Of a stretch of DNA of 64,000 nt, positions 12,341-23,039 are shown piece after piece. Every line of letters begins with the position of its first letter. Within the stretch, counting starts at the first letter, position 1. The stretch comes from Lytechinus variegatus. Lineage: Eukaryota; Echinodermata; Echinoidea; Temnopleuroida; Toxopneustidae. The notes beneath the pieces were generated by a model. The model ran no database searches. It was not told where the DNA came from and saw nothing but the letters and a program-made list of their open reading frames with translations. The DNA lies in assembly GCF_018143015.1 (NCBI RefSeq), contig NC_054752.1, positions 1,736,001 through 1,800,000 on the forward strand, read 5' to 3'. The position numbers and the translations under genes are program-made.

Positions 12341-12560
12341 TGTACGCACGGACAAGATTCGATTCCGGCGGTGAATTTCCCGCGTTTAATTTGCGACGTC
12401 ATAATTCTTCTTCCGTTCGAGATCCGCGAGCCGTGTTGAATTCGCCTTTTTATATGTACGAATAAACGCGATCTCTGATCCCTTCTTCGCAGTGTTCAAC
12501 CGGGCTCGCGGATTCAACACCCGAGCCGAGTCAATGTGTAAACACGGTATCTATCTATCT
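12341..12560. other. GC-richer unique stretch with a short inverted repeat
   Basis: This starts where copies A and B diverge. Segments gatccgcgagccgtgttgaa (near 12420) and the roughly inverted ttcaaccgggctcgcggat (near 12497) suggest a small palindromic MITE remnant. There is no coding evidence. Confidence 0.35.
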
Positions 12561-12568
12561 ACCGTGAA

Positions 12569-12850
12569 GCGTTGTGGCCCAGTGGATTAGTCTTCGGACT
12601 TTGAAACAGAGGGTCGTGGGTTCGAATCCCAGCCATGGCGTAATTTCCCTCGACAAGAAGTTTATCCACATTTTGCTGCACTCGACCCAGGTGAGGTGAA
12701 TGGGTACCCGGTATATAGGATTTATTCCTTGAATGCTTTAGCGCCTATATGGCCGCTTGGCTACAGCCGGGGTAATAATAATATACCAAGTACATTTCAG
12801 CGCCTTGAGTACATAATCAATGTAGATTTGGTGCTTTAGAAATTATTATT
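12569..12850 (+). repeat. tRNA-derived SINE, plus orientation
   Basis: The tRNA-like head has a box-A-like tggcccagtggattagtc near 12576 and box B gggttcgaatccc near 12619. It is followed by the family body (gacccaggtgaggtgaatgg) and a tail ending in an attattatt run near 12845. This is the best-preserved head among the four copies, but it lacks a credible CCA-ready acceptor stem and belongs to the SINE family, so it is not annotated as a tRNA gene. Confidence 0.75.
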
Positions 12851-12889
12851 ATCATTATCTAAAAGGCTGATATTCGAATCATATTTGAT

Positions 12890-13775
12890 TCTGGTGAAAT
12901 CATCCTTCAGCTTTCCACTGATATCTTATTTGTACGGTTTGTGCCACGCATAGCCGAATTAATTGATGTTGAAGACAACAGGAACAGATTCCAATTTTTC
13001 CAAGTGTAGGTAAAAGTGGATAAAACGGGCGCTTGATCGAATAAAATGTTTTTCAAAGTAATTTTTGGAATGAAGAGTCAAGAAATTCCTCTGAAATGAT
13101 GATTGGAGGGTTAATGTCCATTAAAGTCCACCTTCAACATTTCCTTCGCTCCTTTGGCTTTGCACACAAAGCCGGCAACGTGGAAGGATATCTTGGACAA
13201 CTCGTCTGACCATTGCCGGAAAATTGCGCAAAGCACCCACCTCATATCGAATACGACCCTGCAAATCATCAAGTTCTTCAGCAGGAGTTGCAAACACCTT
13301 CTTTTCTAAAGTGTCCAAACTGAGGAAATAATCACAGGGCGTGACGTCAGGGGATCTCCATGACCATTCTTCATCATGGTTCAGGGCAACAACACGATGT
13401 CCAAAGATTTCTTTGAGTCCATCTCGAACGATCAGACGATGTTGGAACGATGGGCAGAAGCGCCGTCCTGAATCCATCGAACCTGTCTCTCAAAGTGTTG
13501 GTCCAACTGTAGTACGATCTCGTCGTTAATCATCTGCGAGTACATTCGCTGATCTACACTTCTTTGGAAGACAAATTTTCCAATCAAAAGATTCTTGCCA
13601 GTTCGGGCATCGATGAAAGTGTTTACATCAATCTCTGCCCTTTCATCAAGTTTTCAAAAACTTGGGGAAAAGTGGTATCTGCACCTGTTTTTCCACATCA
13701 ATTAATTCGGTTGCGAGTGACACAAATGGTACAAATAGGGCATCATTGGAAACTGAGGATTCCCCTTCTCATTTC
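12890..13775 (-). mobile_element. Relic of a mariner/IS630-like DNA transposon with long inverted ends
   Basis: A segment at about 12905-13005 (gccgaattaattgatgttg core) is repeated inverted at about 13678-13765 (catcaattaattcgg core) with similar flanking sequence, giving imperfect inverted ends near 100 bp. They bracket the minus-strand transposase remnant. The exact termini and target duplication could not be fixed. Confidence 0.55.
13121..13625 (-). pseudogene. Broken DDE transposase fragment, Tc1/mariner superfamily
   Basis: On the minus strand the upstream part reads IDARTGKN ... RQVRWIQDGASAHRSN, ending at a stop. The downstream part (13477-13121) is in another frame and contains RSPDVTPCDYFLSLDTLEKKV followed by a C-terminal region. 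The QDGA..H and SPDxTPxDYFLW-like blocks are hallmarks of mariner-type DDE/D transposases. The frame breaks near 13450 and the N-terminal DNA-binding domain is missing, so no active protein is expected. Confidence 0.75.
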
Positions 13776-13829
13776 CAAGCAAAATAAATATACAGAATTA
13801 AATGGACTTACAACATCGGCCGCCTAGAT

Positions 13830-14330
13830 TTGGATTACCCTTTTTTTTCTGAAACGCTTTAAAGACGTGTTTAGTTCCCATTCTTGCACAACCTAGCTAT
13901 ATGCCCTGTTGATGGTCCCTTTTCTGTAGTTGCTCTGGACCTTAAAACTACATTATAACTGACGTAAGATAGTTTATAAACAAAATCGAGTAGGATACAA
14001 TAAAATAATGACCATCCAAGTGTATATCTGCATTTAGAAATAAAAGGCAATGATTTTATTAGAAAATGAGTATGACGTTCCATCATTTTTTTTTCCAAGT
14101 AACATGCCAAGGTGTGGGTTTTTGTGTTGACGATTTTCAGCGAACTCAATTTTTCAGCCTAGATTTTCCCATTTAACAAAAAGTTAATATTGTAGATGCA
14201 CTCTGTCAGAACTGCTTTAAGGTTCATCTATGTAACTCCAGAAGAGTCATTGACGAGATGGCTAAATGTCCTATTTTTCTTTGTCGACTTTAAAATGGCA
14301 TTATTATGTCGACATGGCGAGGTCAGCTAT
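13830..14330. other. Non-coding, nothing recognised
   Basis: AT-rich with no convincing ORF, repeat or RNA gene. It lies downstream of the lectin gene, which is transcribed towards it. Confidence 0.4.
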
Positions 14331-14332
14331 TA

Positions 14333-14480
14333 AGTTCAAGTTCAAGTTTTATTTAATTCCTCAACTCAATACAAGATAAGAAATAATTACATACATATAA
14401 AATAATAACCATACAAATCAATACAAATGAATATCTTGCAAAGTCGACTTGTACAAAGTTGAACTTCGACATGGTGAGAT
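14333..14480 (-). repeat. 3' tail of a 5'-truncated non-LTR retrotransposon
   Basis: On the minus strand the piece ends in aaataaaacttgaacttgaactt, the same kind of (acttga)n tail as the plus-strand fragment ending at 49394. Only the tail survives. It lies about 165 bp past the lectin stop codon and could supply an aataaa signal to that gene. Confidence 0.5.
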
Positions 14481-14645
14481 ACAAAGTAGAAAAAAATGAT
14501 GTAAAACTTACTCGCCATATCGAGTGTGAATGCAATAGAAATCATTTCTTTCATCAAAAATATTTTCAAGATGAATGAATATTCATTTGAAATAATTCAT
14601 CAAGGATGTTACTACCAAAGGAGAAATCGGAAAAGTTGTGTCAAA

Positions 14646-15346
14646 TCAAGATCTAGTCACTGACTGGTAAGTCGGGGGATTCATAGTCCCATCTGTATTG
14701 CATGTATTGTGTGAAGATCGCACATTAAACGTTGGATTTAAAGCATCCTCGTAGGATGGTGGTGCAGTTCTGTCGGGATGTGTCGACGGTGGTGACGGCG
14801 GGGGAGCTGTTGGTTCCAGAGAACCCCTACCTGCTGAGCTATCGGAAGTGACGTCACTAAACGATGGAGGCGGTTCGGGTGGTACCGTTGGAAAAGGTCT
14901 CGGTTGCAAATCCGGTTCGGCTTCGGCCAGTGGAGCCCTTAGTGGTTCCTGTGTTTCAGGCTCCTGAGATGCCCTTTCCCGTCTCTCCCGTCGCTTTCTG
15001 CGCAGTTCTTTGCAAGTTAAAAGTCGGTAAATGTGCGTAAAACATAATTGGATGGCCAGTCCTAAAATACAAAACCACTCATATACCCAGCCAAAGAATC
15101 CAATCACCGCATCGGCCATAATTTTGCAGATGGAGAGCAGGCATTCCCACAGACATTTGGCAAGAAAATGTCCGATGGAGCTGCTTATGCAACCGCCAAT
15201 ACACGTGATGACGGCGACCGAACATAAAGAGATGAAGGCTAAGAGCGAACTAGAAAGTCCGCTTGATGAGCCTATGTCTTCTTCATCTTCACCGTTTGCT
15301 GGCTCAGTGTCTACTTCGGAAGGAAAGACATCGTTTTGGCCATGAT
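14646..15346 (-). CDS. Lectin gene exon 5 (membrane region, basic stretch, PPxY tail)
   Basis: Acceptor cttcttcattgcag, stop TGA at 14648-14646. It encodes residues 158-390. The open frame continues 227 nt upstream of the ATG at 15119, across a Cys-rich hydrophobic segment, straight to the splice acceptor, so the 157-residue ORF that starts at that ATG is only part of the exon. Proline content and two PPxY motifs mark the tail. Confidence 0.87.
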
Positions 15347-18300
15347 CTGCAATGAAGAAGTTAGTATATGAGGAATATCGACGTTTTGACCTAAAACGTT
15401 AACAATTAAGAGAGAAGTCCATCCTAACAAAAAGTTGATTTGAATAAGAGCAGAAAAAATCCAAGAAGAATAAAGCAGGAAATTTCATCAAAATCGGATG
15501 TAAAACATGAAAGTTATGACATTTTTCGGTTTCGTTTGATTTCACAAAACAATATAAATGCGTATACCGGTTGGTATGCAAATGAGGAAATTAATGGCAT
15601 CATTCACTCACTATTTCGTTTGTATTCTATTACATGAAACATGAAATATTCTAATCCCCATTGTCATGTGTAACACAGACTTATTTCTCCCATGTGGAAT
15701 TAACCATTGTTTGATACTTCATAGTTCAGTCAATTCGGTCCTTTTTGTCTGACTTTTCTCTAATGCTTCATATCAATATTTTTCTGAAATGGACAATCTG
15801 CAATCTGTATGGAGAGTAATTAATGGACCCTTTACTTGCAGCCACCAAAAAGCTATGCCCACTAAACAGGAAAATAAAATTTGACAAGTTGAAACTGCAA
15901 CAAATCAAATAGCATATAAAACACATGATGATTATAGCAATGGTGAAGATCATGTTTATAATGTTTAGTATGATAATTTGATATCGATTGACAATAACAT
16001 TAACTTCAGTGGACGATAATATCAATTTCAGTGCTGATGATGCTGATACCAATGATATTAATAACAACAGTATTGTTTTCAACGAGAACGAGGTTTATGA
16101 TATAAAATAGGCGTAATAAATGATACCGTTATACGCTTGATAATAACGAGTTTGATTACGGAGGAAGTTACTGATTTTCGCAACAATAATAACGTGACTG
16201 CCAAATATTGTTTTCTGTTAATTTGCATCTTAAGAGAATAAAATGCAGTATGGTCTCATGAACACCTTTATTATGAAAAAGAAAATTAACGTAGGCAAAG
16301 CGTGAGAGACTAGGAAGAAAATATTTATACTTATTGCGTTGTTTTCACACACACTTTGAGACTGGTCAGAAGGGATGAATAATTACCTTAATCATTGCAG
16401 TTGCTCGCCTCAAATATATACAAAGACATTATCAATTATTTATTATTTTTTGTGTTCTTTCTAATCGTCAATTGTTACAAGACATCTTGATATTTCCTGG
16501 CAGATTAATATAATGAATGTTTAAAATGTAAGATAAGTCGGTGTAATTTTTAACAAACCTTGATTCTTCTTGCAGATAAAGTTGAGTCTGGAGGCAAGGC
16601 AATCTGATACGGTCCACGTTCCATTTTGTTCAAGATTAATCACTGAACATCTGCTCGTGCTTAGTGTTTCATATCTAAAGCTGTAAACCATAATAAAATA
16701 AATAAAATTATGGCCCGAATTCACAAAAGTGAATGGACTAATGTTTTACCGGGGTTAAATTTAGCCCGGGGTTAATACCCCTGGTATAACTTTAGTCGAC
16801 CTTTGTGAATTCGGGCCAAAAACATAGACCTCAGTCTGTTTGGAGAAAACCAATGGCACAATACAGATACATGTAATTATTTTAATTCATAGGATCTAGC
16901 CGTGTTTATGCTTCCACTTTTGAGGCCAGAATCAGCGTTTCCAAACGTGATTAGTCCAAAACACGGTTGCGTCCATGCTTACTTTCATTTAAACGCTGTT
17001 TCAAAACGCCGATCGTAAACTCACAAAAAGGTGCGTTTGTAAACGTCGTTTGACCAGAATCAGGCTTTCTGGGGAAGTATAAACAGAACCACGATCGTAA
17101 ACGTGTTTAAATGACGTCATTTGGTACATGCTTCCGGTGAGATGAAAATCCGCGGGCAAATACAGTCGCATTGCCCTTTTTTTTCTCCACGTAATAACAA
17201 CTCTCGGAAAAAAAAAACTTTCGAAAAAAGGCGCGCCCGATTTGACCTCGCTTTCCTGCGAAGCCAGCTGGAGATCGTGATTTCGCCTCGAAAAGTTAAG
17301 CATAAACAGCACTCCCAGAACCACGTTTACGATCGGCGTTTTGAATCGACGTTTGAAAACGCCGATTCTGTCATCGCAATGGAAGCATAAACACATCCGA
17401 TTTGTTTTGGAAAATTACACCTTGCTGTCTTTAAAACCATCACTCATAACTTCCTGCTGAACATGCTGAACGAGCTAAGGATTCGCACCTGGCACCACCC
17501 GGCCGGTGTCACTTTGCAAAAGTATAGACCTATATGAAAAGGAGGCAAAATGTAAACCTTTATGGAGTTGATAACCACTTTCTCTAAGCGTTTCTGACTT
17601 TTGAGGAGGCAAATTTAGATCCGTTATACCTCCATGGTCAACCATTTTGTTGATGAGAATTAACCACACATTTGACAAGTGAATCTTTGAAAAGGGAAAA
17701 TTATACATTAAGGCTTGTCAGGTGTGACTAATTTCTTTGACAGATATCCCTCAGTTCTTTTGCTAGTTAACCTATTAGCATTCTTGATTCCTTTATATAT
17801 TGCAGACACAACTTTAGGAGCTACAGTTTGACTTGATATGCAAATTAACTTCTATAGAAACTGTGTGTTGGCTTGAGCGATTATGAATGGAAGTGTGTGA
17901 GCTGATGTGTGGAATGAGAGATAGTGTGAAGGGTTGCCTTTCTAGTATAGCTTGGGCAAGCACTGTGCCTATTGACTTTTGGAGAGTGAGGACCTGTGTC
18001 TTCCTTTTTGGCCTATTTTCACAAGTCAAGTTGTAAGTTGAATTATACCCTTATATTTCTTCCACTTTAATTGAAAGATAGACAGGTTAGAGAGTAATAA
18101 TACAAATGCTGTTTGAAATGTGTATTCTGAATATTGAAATCTTAATTCCCTGAATTATCTTTACATGTACTTTGTCCTTATTTGCAGTGGATAAAATATC
18201 TTTCAGTTAAAATGCATTATGAATAATAATTATTATGGTATGATAAGTGATATCCTGTTGTATTATGATGAATACTGACATTTATAAAAGGAATGGTTAC

Positions 18301-21300
18301 TGTTACACGCAAGCATTGGTTATGATTTACAGGTAGCTCTTATTACTGAGGATATTGTCTCGACTTCGGCCACGCCCTTTGAGTCTTGGCTTGACACCGG
18401 AGACGCCTTTGTGAGGCCCCTTTCTTTGTGGCAGCAACATTAGACATTGGAATTTGATCGCCTGCTACCTCAGTGAAACGGCAGGGGACTTACGCTCCTT
18501 CTTTGTGGATGTACTTAGTGAGACTTGGTGACAGTTGCTAACGCCTGGGCCAGCGCTCCAAACTTGAAAGCCAACTGTGCGATCTGCAAGACCGCGTTCT
18601 GTTGTATATCATGGCCGAACCCTTCTGATTCTTCAGTCATCAGTCCTGATCCGGCTTACCGTAGGTTTGATGAAGGCGTATTAGGTGACGTATGCTTCTG
18701 ATAGTTTCCATCAACATCTTTATAGACAAACCTTATGGAGTTGGTGACAACCGTTTATTTCTGAACTTGCACTTCCAATCTAAGTTTCAACCACATGTTC
18801 ATGAACGAACCTTTGGGGACATCGCAACTGAATTTAACTGACACTCATGAATACAATTGACTTTATCTTCTAAATGGGGTATATTGGCCAATATGCATGT
18901 AGGCATTAGTAGTCTTTGTCATTTTTTACACTGTGATACTTGATTAATTTGAAATCTGTTTTTCCAGCAAGTTGATGCACTTATTAATGTGTTATTTATT
19001 AGTTGAACAATTTGATCCATTGGAAGTTTGTATAATTTGATATTAAATTGATTTGATATTCGGTGTGCAACCAATTTGAGATTGTTTGGTGTTGGATTAA
19101 CTGGATAAGTGTTAAACGTGATAAGATTCCACAAGTCCTTGATTAAAAAGGGAAGGTAAAAGTATATTTCAGTGATCTATAAGTTTCTTTTGTTGAAGTT
19201 CTTGGCTCAAACCTGACAAGGCTATTTATCAGTTTCATTCTAAGTTTTTATATTATTCTTATTTCCAACAAAAAATATAAAGATCTTGAATGATATCATG
19301 AAATTTAAGAATTAAAGTAGAATTGCATTTAACGTAAATTTTGTATTATGAATTTGAAACCAGCCTTAGTATTGAATTCAATGGATATCAATCTAAACAT
19401 CGTAAAACAACACATGAAATATAATGTTCCTTAACCTCTGATATGTATCAAAGAAAAGTTAGTACATCATCAAGGTATAAAATAAATTGGATTATACATA
19501 TCTACCTACCCATTTGAGAAACCTTGAGAACTCGATCCATCTAACCAGAGTCCTGTAGAATCCATTACTATCCAGGCTAAGGATGTCAGATTTCTAAACG
19601 ATTCTAAGTGAGAAAAAAGGCAACCCATGCCCTATCTTATGTAATGTTCTACAAACAATTTATAAATGTACTCAACATGGAGCGATACCTTGTATAAAGG
19701 ATATTACATATATATTTTCTATTTTAAAAAATGAATAGTTTCTTCTCAAGATTCAAAGTTTGTCTTCTTCCTTTCAGTTTTTAAACAGGAAACAGCTATC
19801 TTTTATTAAATTATAGAAATGCTATCATGTTTTGCTTCTATGCCAATGTACCTTTAAATAATTGGAGTATATGTCCTATTAGAGTGTCGTTTATGCATTG
19901 GTACTGTATTTTCAAATATTACTAGAGCTACGGACGTTATAGAGAAACAAAAACATGAATGAAAAGTATGAACCATAAACCTACAACAATACAAATGATA
20001 GAATGTAATGATCTACTCTGCACCCAAACTCTGGAATAGTCTCCCTTCCTCAATAAAAAATGCATCCTTTGTCAACTTATTTAAAACCAAACTGAAATCC
20101 CACCTCTTTCAAGAGAGTTTTTAATAAAGAAGTCACTTTTTCATGTTTTTGCTTATGTATTTTGTAGAAATAATTAATCTTTACTTACTTTTCTTCGATT
20201 AATTTAGCGAACTAAATTTTTGCGTATCCTGTTAATTGTTTTTCTGCTTATCTGTTATGTATTGTAATGCCCAGTTGAGTATATCCAAATAGAAATTGCG
20301 CAATAGAAATTTACAATTATTATTATTAATTTGAGGCAGTATTGCTAGGGAAATGGGAGGCTCGTAGAACTTTTAGCAGCGATCGAGGAAATGTGATCAT
20401 GGACCTACTACTAGGTCCGTGATTTAGGTAACGTTTGAAATATTCCTCTCATTCGTAAAATTAATCTTACCAAATCGTACGAACAAATATAGTCTCGAAA
20501 TATAGTTTGAATACGTTTCTGAAAGAAAGAAAATGTATAGAGTACAGCTTACCTACAAGGAAATCATTCTCATTCCTGTCTACTATGGAGGTCAAAAATC
20601 CTCCATCAAATTTACATTGTTCCCCTGCAAGTCGCCATGACAACCTGTCATTATAGAATTTGTAGCAATATCTGGGACGATTTATCCATCCAGTTGGACA
20701 GGAAACTTGCCCAAAAAATAAAATAAAAGCAAAAAATAATTATTCACAGCGATTGACAATTACACAACCTTTCACGATCAAAAGTATTTCTGAGAAAAAA
20801 ATCAATAAATTATGCCTGATAAAGTTCTTTTAGAGGACACATACACAAACCATTACCATTTCATCTTTAAACACCATCAATGAAACACCATCACATCCCA
20901 ATCTACATCTTCCCTTTATCATCATCATCGTCCTTATTATCACCATCCGTCATATTCATTATTATAATCATCACCATCATCGTCGTCTTTCAACAGTATC
21001 TATATTATCGCATCTGTTTCTTTAATTCTGTTTTTAAGTTTATATTCCTTTCGGTCTTTGCCGTCCATTCTGCTCATTCAATGTGATTATATATCTAATA
21101 TATGTTTGGTGTTTTGGTTTGTCATATTCTCAAGCATTCTGCCTACAATGACAGTCGGTCGTCAAGTGATTTGATGTTCATTATGCATGTATCTGATTAG
21201 TTGTCAAAGCTTTTTTTGTGTTACCATATTATGCAGAAGAAAAAATAAAATGAATAAAAAATCTCGTATACTTGATTTGTTTCATAATGATCTGCTGACT

Positions 21301-22663
21301 CAATCCGGAGACCCATGGAACAACTTTGTCTCAATGGAGTAAGGAAAAAAAACGCTCAAAGAAAAGAGGAAAAAATGCATCAACCCAAACTTCTAGAACC
21401 CCCACCCCCGGTATCTAATGATGCGTTCCTTACCTTGGTAACATCTTGATCAAGATTAATATTAGGGCAGTGTCTTACAAAAGGTAGTGATTGATCGAAA
21501 ATTCTTTACTATCTAAATCAATCAATGTCATGCATTGTTCTGCAGACAGGAAATTTCCCATTTTGGGTACAAAGATGGAAAATTGATTTGTGAAACCAAT
21601 GATGCATATGTGAGCAAAAACTGTATTAAGAAAAAAAAATGAACAGATAGATGCATATGTTGGCGTCGCTCCATAGTTGTAAATGATCGGATCAGTCACA
21701 ACTTTTCGTTAGACGGGTTCCAGGAAAGCAGATAGGGCTTCAAACAGGGTCCCACTGCCTAATTCCTAACAGTGGCCATGGTGGGTTTTGAAAATTTTGC
21801 CATTAAGGCATTCACCATGGCAACCTTGATCATTTTGATGTGTTTTCTGCCGGGCTCTCTACCATAATCGAGTTGCCATAATGTTAAAGGGGATTTCACA
21901 CCGAAGGTTGCGTAGAGTTGCACAGAGACTACGCAACACTACGCTACCATTGTTTTACATACGCTAGTCTGCGCTGGTCTACGCAAGTGGGTAGGCGGGA
22001 GGAACGCACAAATTAAAATGTTTATTTTTTGGCGCACTGTTGGCGTGGAGCAAGAGAACGCAGGGCATGTACAAGCCTACGCAACACTACGTAACGGTAC
22101 GCCACTCCTACGCAACACAACGCCAAAATGCCCCGGTTCCTCAAAACGCCTTTTTGGAATGGCGTAGTGTTGCGTAAAGACCTATGTTGACTTGCGTAGA
22201 CCTGGCGTAGTGTTGCTAATTATTGGCGTAATCATGCTGGATTCTACTGTTTCTCATCAGGTTTTTGCTGATTGTGCAGTCAGTCACGATAAAAGCTCTG
22301 CCATAACCAAATCAGCACTGTACTTCATTTGAATGATTGATTGTTCTGTCCATATTGATGCAAGATGCCCCAAAATAAGACAAATAGGGGCAAGAAATCT
22401 GTCGTTTTTGTTTCAAGTGACCAACGTAGAGATTCACCTGCACCACAATCTGAACATAGTGATGCAGCGAAGACTTTTATTTTGGAGGATTGATTGTAAG
22501 AAAAATAATTCATCTTCGGAAGAAATATAAAATTATGACGAAAGAGAAAATATAAACTACCTTGACAATCAATAACACGAATTTGTGAAATCAGGAGGTG
22601 TGTAATAAACATCAATGCCCAAGGAACCTGATAAAAGAAGTGATAAGAGATGACGTGAATCAT
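14646..22663 (-). CDS. C-type lectin domain membrane protein with PPxY tail, five coding exons (390 aa)
   Basis: I joined five minus-strand exons: 22663-22561, 20705-20553, 19603-19510, 16680-16559 and 15346-14646. All have GT/AG borders, junction phases agree (1,1,2,1), and the sum is 1173 nt (390 codons plus stop). Residues 1-33 are signal-like. A long-form C-type lectin domain spans about 37-155, with likely disulfides C37-C48, C65-C153 and C128-C144. Canonical EPN/QPD and WND sugar/calcium motifs are not visible, so the ligand may not be a sugar. An acidic linker (about 163-181) leads to hydrophobic, Cys-rich segments (about 188-216 and 234-265), then a basic RRKRRERRER. A proline-rich tail follows, with PPSY at 353-356 and PPTY at 381-384, the latter overlapping a YxxV sorting-like signal. 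PPxY motifs bind WW domains, for example of NEDD4-type ubiquitin ligases, which suggests regulated trafficking or turnover of a surface receptor. That function is inference. Start choice is open: Met18 follows a possible acceptor. Confidence 0.82.
15410..15670. mobile_element. Half copy of the catcaaaatcggatg MITE family, in intron 4
   Basis: It contains gaagtccatcctaacaaaaa, catcaaaatcggatgtaaaa and ctcactatttcg in the same order as the copies at 7220 and 25799. The second, inverted half is missing or too decayed to follow past about 15670. Confidence 0.6.
16559..16680 (-). CDS. Lectin gene exon 4 (C-terminal part of CTLD)
   Basis: Acceptor tatggtttacag, donor atcaag|gtttgt; 122 nt, phases 2 in and 1 out. 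It encodes SRCSVINLEQNGTWTVSDC and LNFICKK, the last two disulfide pairs and final strand typical of CTLDs. Confidence 0.88.
16711..16818. mobile_element. 108-bp palindromic MITE in intron 3
   Basis: Termini tggcccgaattcacaaa and tttgtgaattcgggcca form a perfect 17-bp inverted pair around a ggggttaa-rich centre. It lies only 30 bp from the exon 4 acceptor. Superfamily uncertain; TIRs of this style occur in Harbinger-like MITEs. Confidence 0.75.
16901..17396. mobile_element. CpG-rich inverted-repeat element in intron 3
   Basis: gtgtttatgcttcca near 16903 is matched inverted by tggaagcataaacac near 17380. The inner parts also pair around agaatcggcgtttt and cgccgatcgtaaac. The element is much richer in CpG than the surrounding intron and has no credible ORF. 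It is likely a non-autonomous DNA transposon of unknown superfamily. Confidence 0.65.
17400..19509. other. Rest of intron 3, with a GC-richer patch at 18350-18680
   Basis: Mostly AT-rich. The patch at 18350-18680 has coding-like composition on both strands but is broken by stops and matches no family I recognise; a decayed retroelement gag is possible. No additional lectin exon was needed or found here. Confidence 0.35.
19510..19603 (-). CDS. Lectin gene exon 3 (CTLD core, 94 nt)
   Basis: It is too short for ORF callers but fits exactly. Acceptor ctcacttag, donor atgg|gtaggt, entering in phase 1 and leaving in phase 2. It encodes LAWIVMDSTGLWLDGS, matching the CTLD pattern W-I-G-x-x-D ... 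x-W-x-W-x-D-G-S. A Val replaces the usual Gly after WI, and the sugar-binding EPN triplet is absent. Confidence 0.82.
20012..20340 (+). pseudogene. 3' fragment of a non-LTR reverse transcriptase in intron 2
   Basis: The plus strand encodes SAPKLWNSLPSSIKNAS followed by FKTKLKSHLF and a stop near 20122, the usual C-terminal signature of CR1/L2/Jockey-like RTs. A 3' UTR-like tail follows, ending in an attattatta run near 20325. It is severely 5'-truncated. Confidence 0.7.
20553..20705 (-). CDS. Lectin gene exon 2 (N-terminal half of CTLD)
   Basis: Acceptor ttttttgggcaag and donor gtag|gtaagc; 153 nt, phase 1 at both ends. It encodes SCPTGWINRPRYCYKF and SWRLAGEQC, the start of a long-form C-type lectin fold, and ends in an ENDFLV helix-like segment. 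Confidence 0.88.
21890..22230. mobile_element. Element built from tacgcaacactacg motifs in intron 1
   Basis: Within 340 bp the motif ctacgcaacactacg or its inverse (gcgtagtgttgcgta) recurs about six times, for example near 21926, 22077, 22110, 22161 and 22203, in both orientations. The left edge carries ggggatttcacaccgaagg. It looks like a MITE whose interior is made of its own short motif. No ORF. Confidence 0.5.
22561..22663 (-). CDS. Lectin gene exon 1 (signal-like N-terminus)
   Basis: It encodes residues 1-34 and the first base of codon 35. The peptide is hydrophobic (FFYQVPWALMFITHLL) and ends at IDCQ with a caag|gtagtt donor, phase 1. An acceptor-like cttcttttatcag lies inside it, so the true first coding exon may begin after that and use Met18. 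Confidence 0.65.
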
Positions 22664-22867
22664 ATCAAAAGACAGACATATTCTTAAGCCAAACGTAAAA
22701 TGGAGTCTGTAACATTTTTATTAATACTCGAACAATTCTCTCGTGCCCGATAGTAATATTATTTATTCAGAAGTTTGAGAAGTTATCATAACCCAATCAA
22801 TCCAATTACACAATTGATAAATGAATATGGTGTCATTGAAGATGAATAAATGACGATTGAAATTTTG

Positions 22868-23035
22868 ATTTTACTACTACTACTACTACTACGACCACGA
22901 ATATTACTACTTCTACTACTACTACTACTATTACTACTACACTACTACTACTTCAAGCACTACCCCTACTACTCCTCCTCCTATTATTACTACTAATACA
23001 ACAAATATACTTCTCCAACTACTATTACTGCTTCT
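22868..23035 (+). repeat. (ACT)n microsatellite, imperfect
   Basis: tactactactac runs with interspersed variants over about 165 bp, about 200 bp upstream of the lectin exon 1. Confidence 0.85.
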
Positions 23036-23039
23036 AGTT

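Noticed and set aside
12576..12648. tRNA gene candidate
   Set aside because: It has A- and B-box-like motifs, but the same sequence heads four dispersed SINE copies and the acceptor stem does not pair well.
13564..13827. Plus-strand 87-codon ORF
   Set aside because: It overlaps the transposase remnant and inverted end on the other strand and has no family signature.
14646..15119. Independent 157-residue single-exon gene
   Set aside because: The frame continues upstream to a good splice acceptor in the phase needed by the lectin exon, so the ATG at 15119 is internal (Met234).
18350..18680. Possible gag or host exon in a GC-richer patch
   Set aside because: Stops interrupt every frame and no motif is recognisable.
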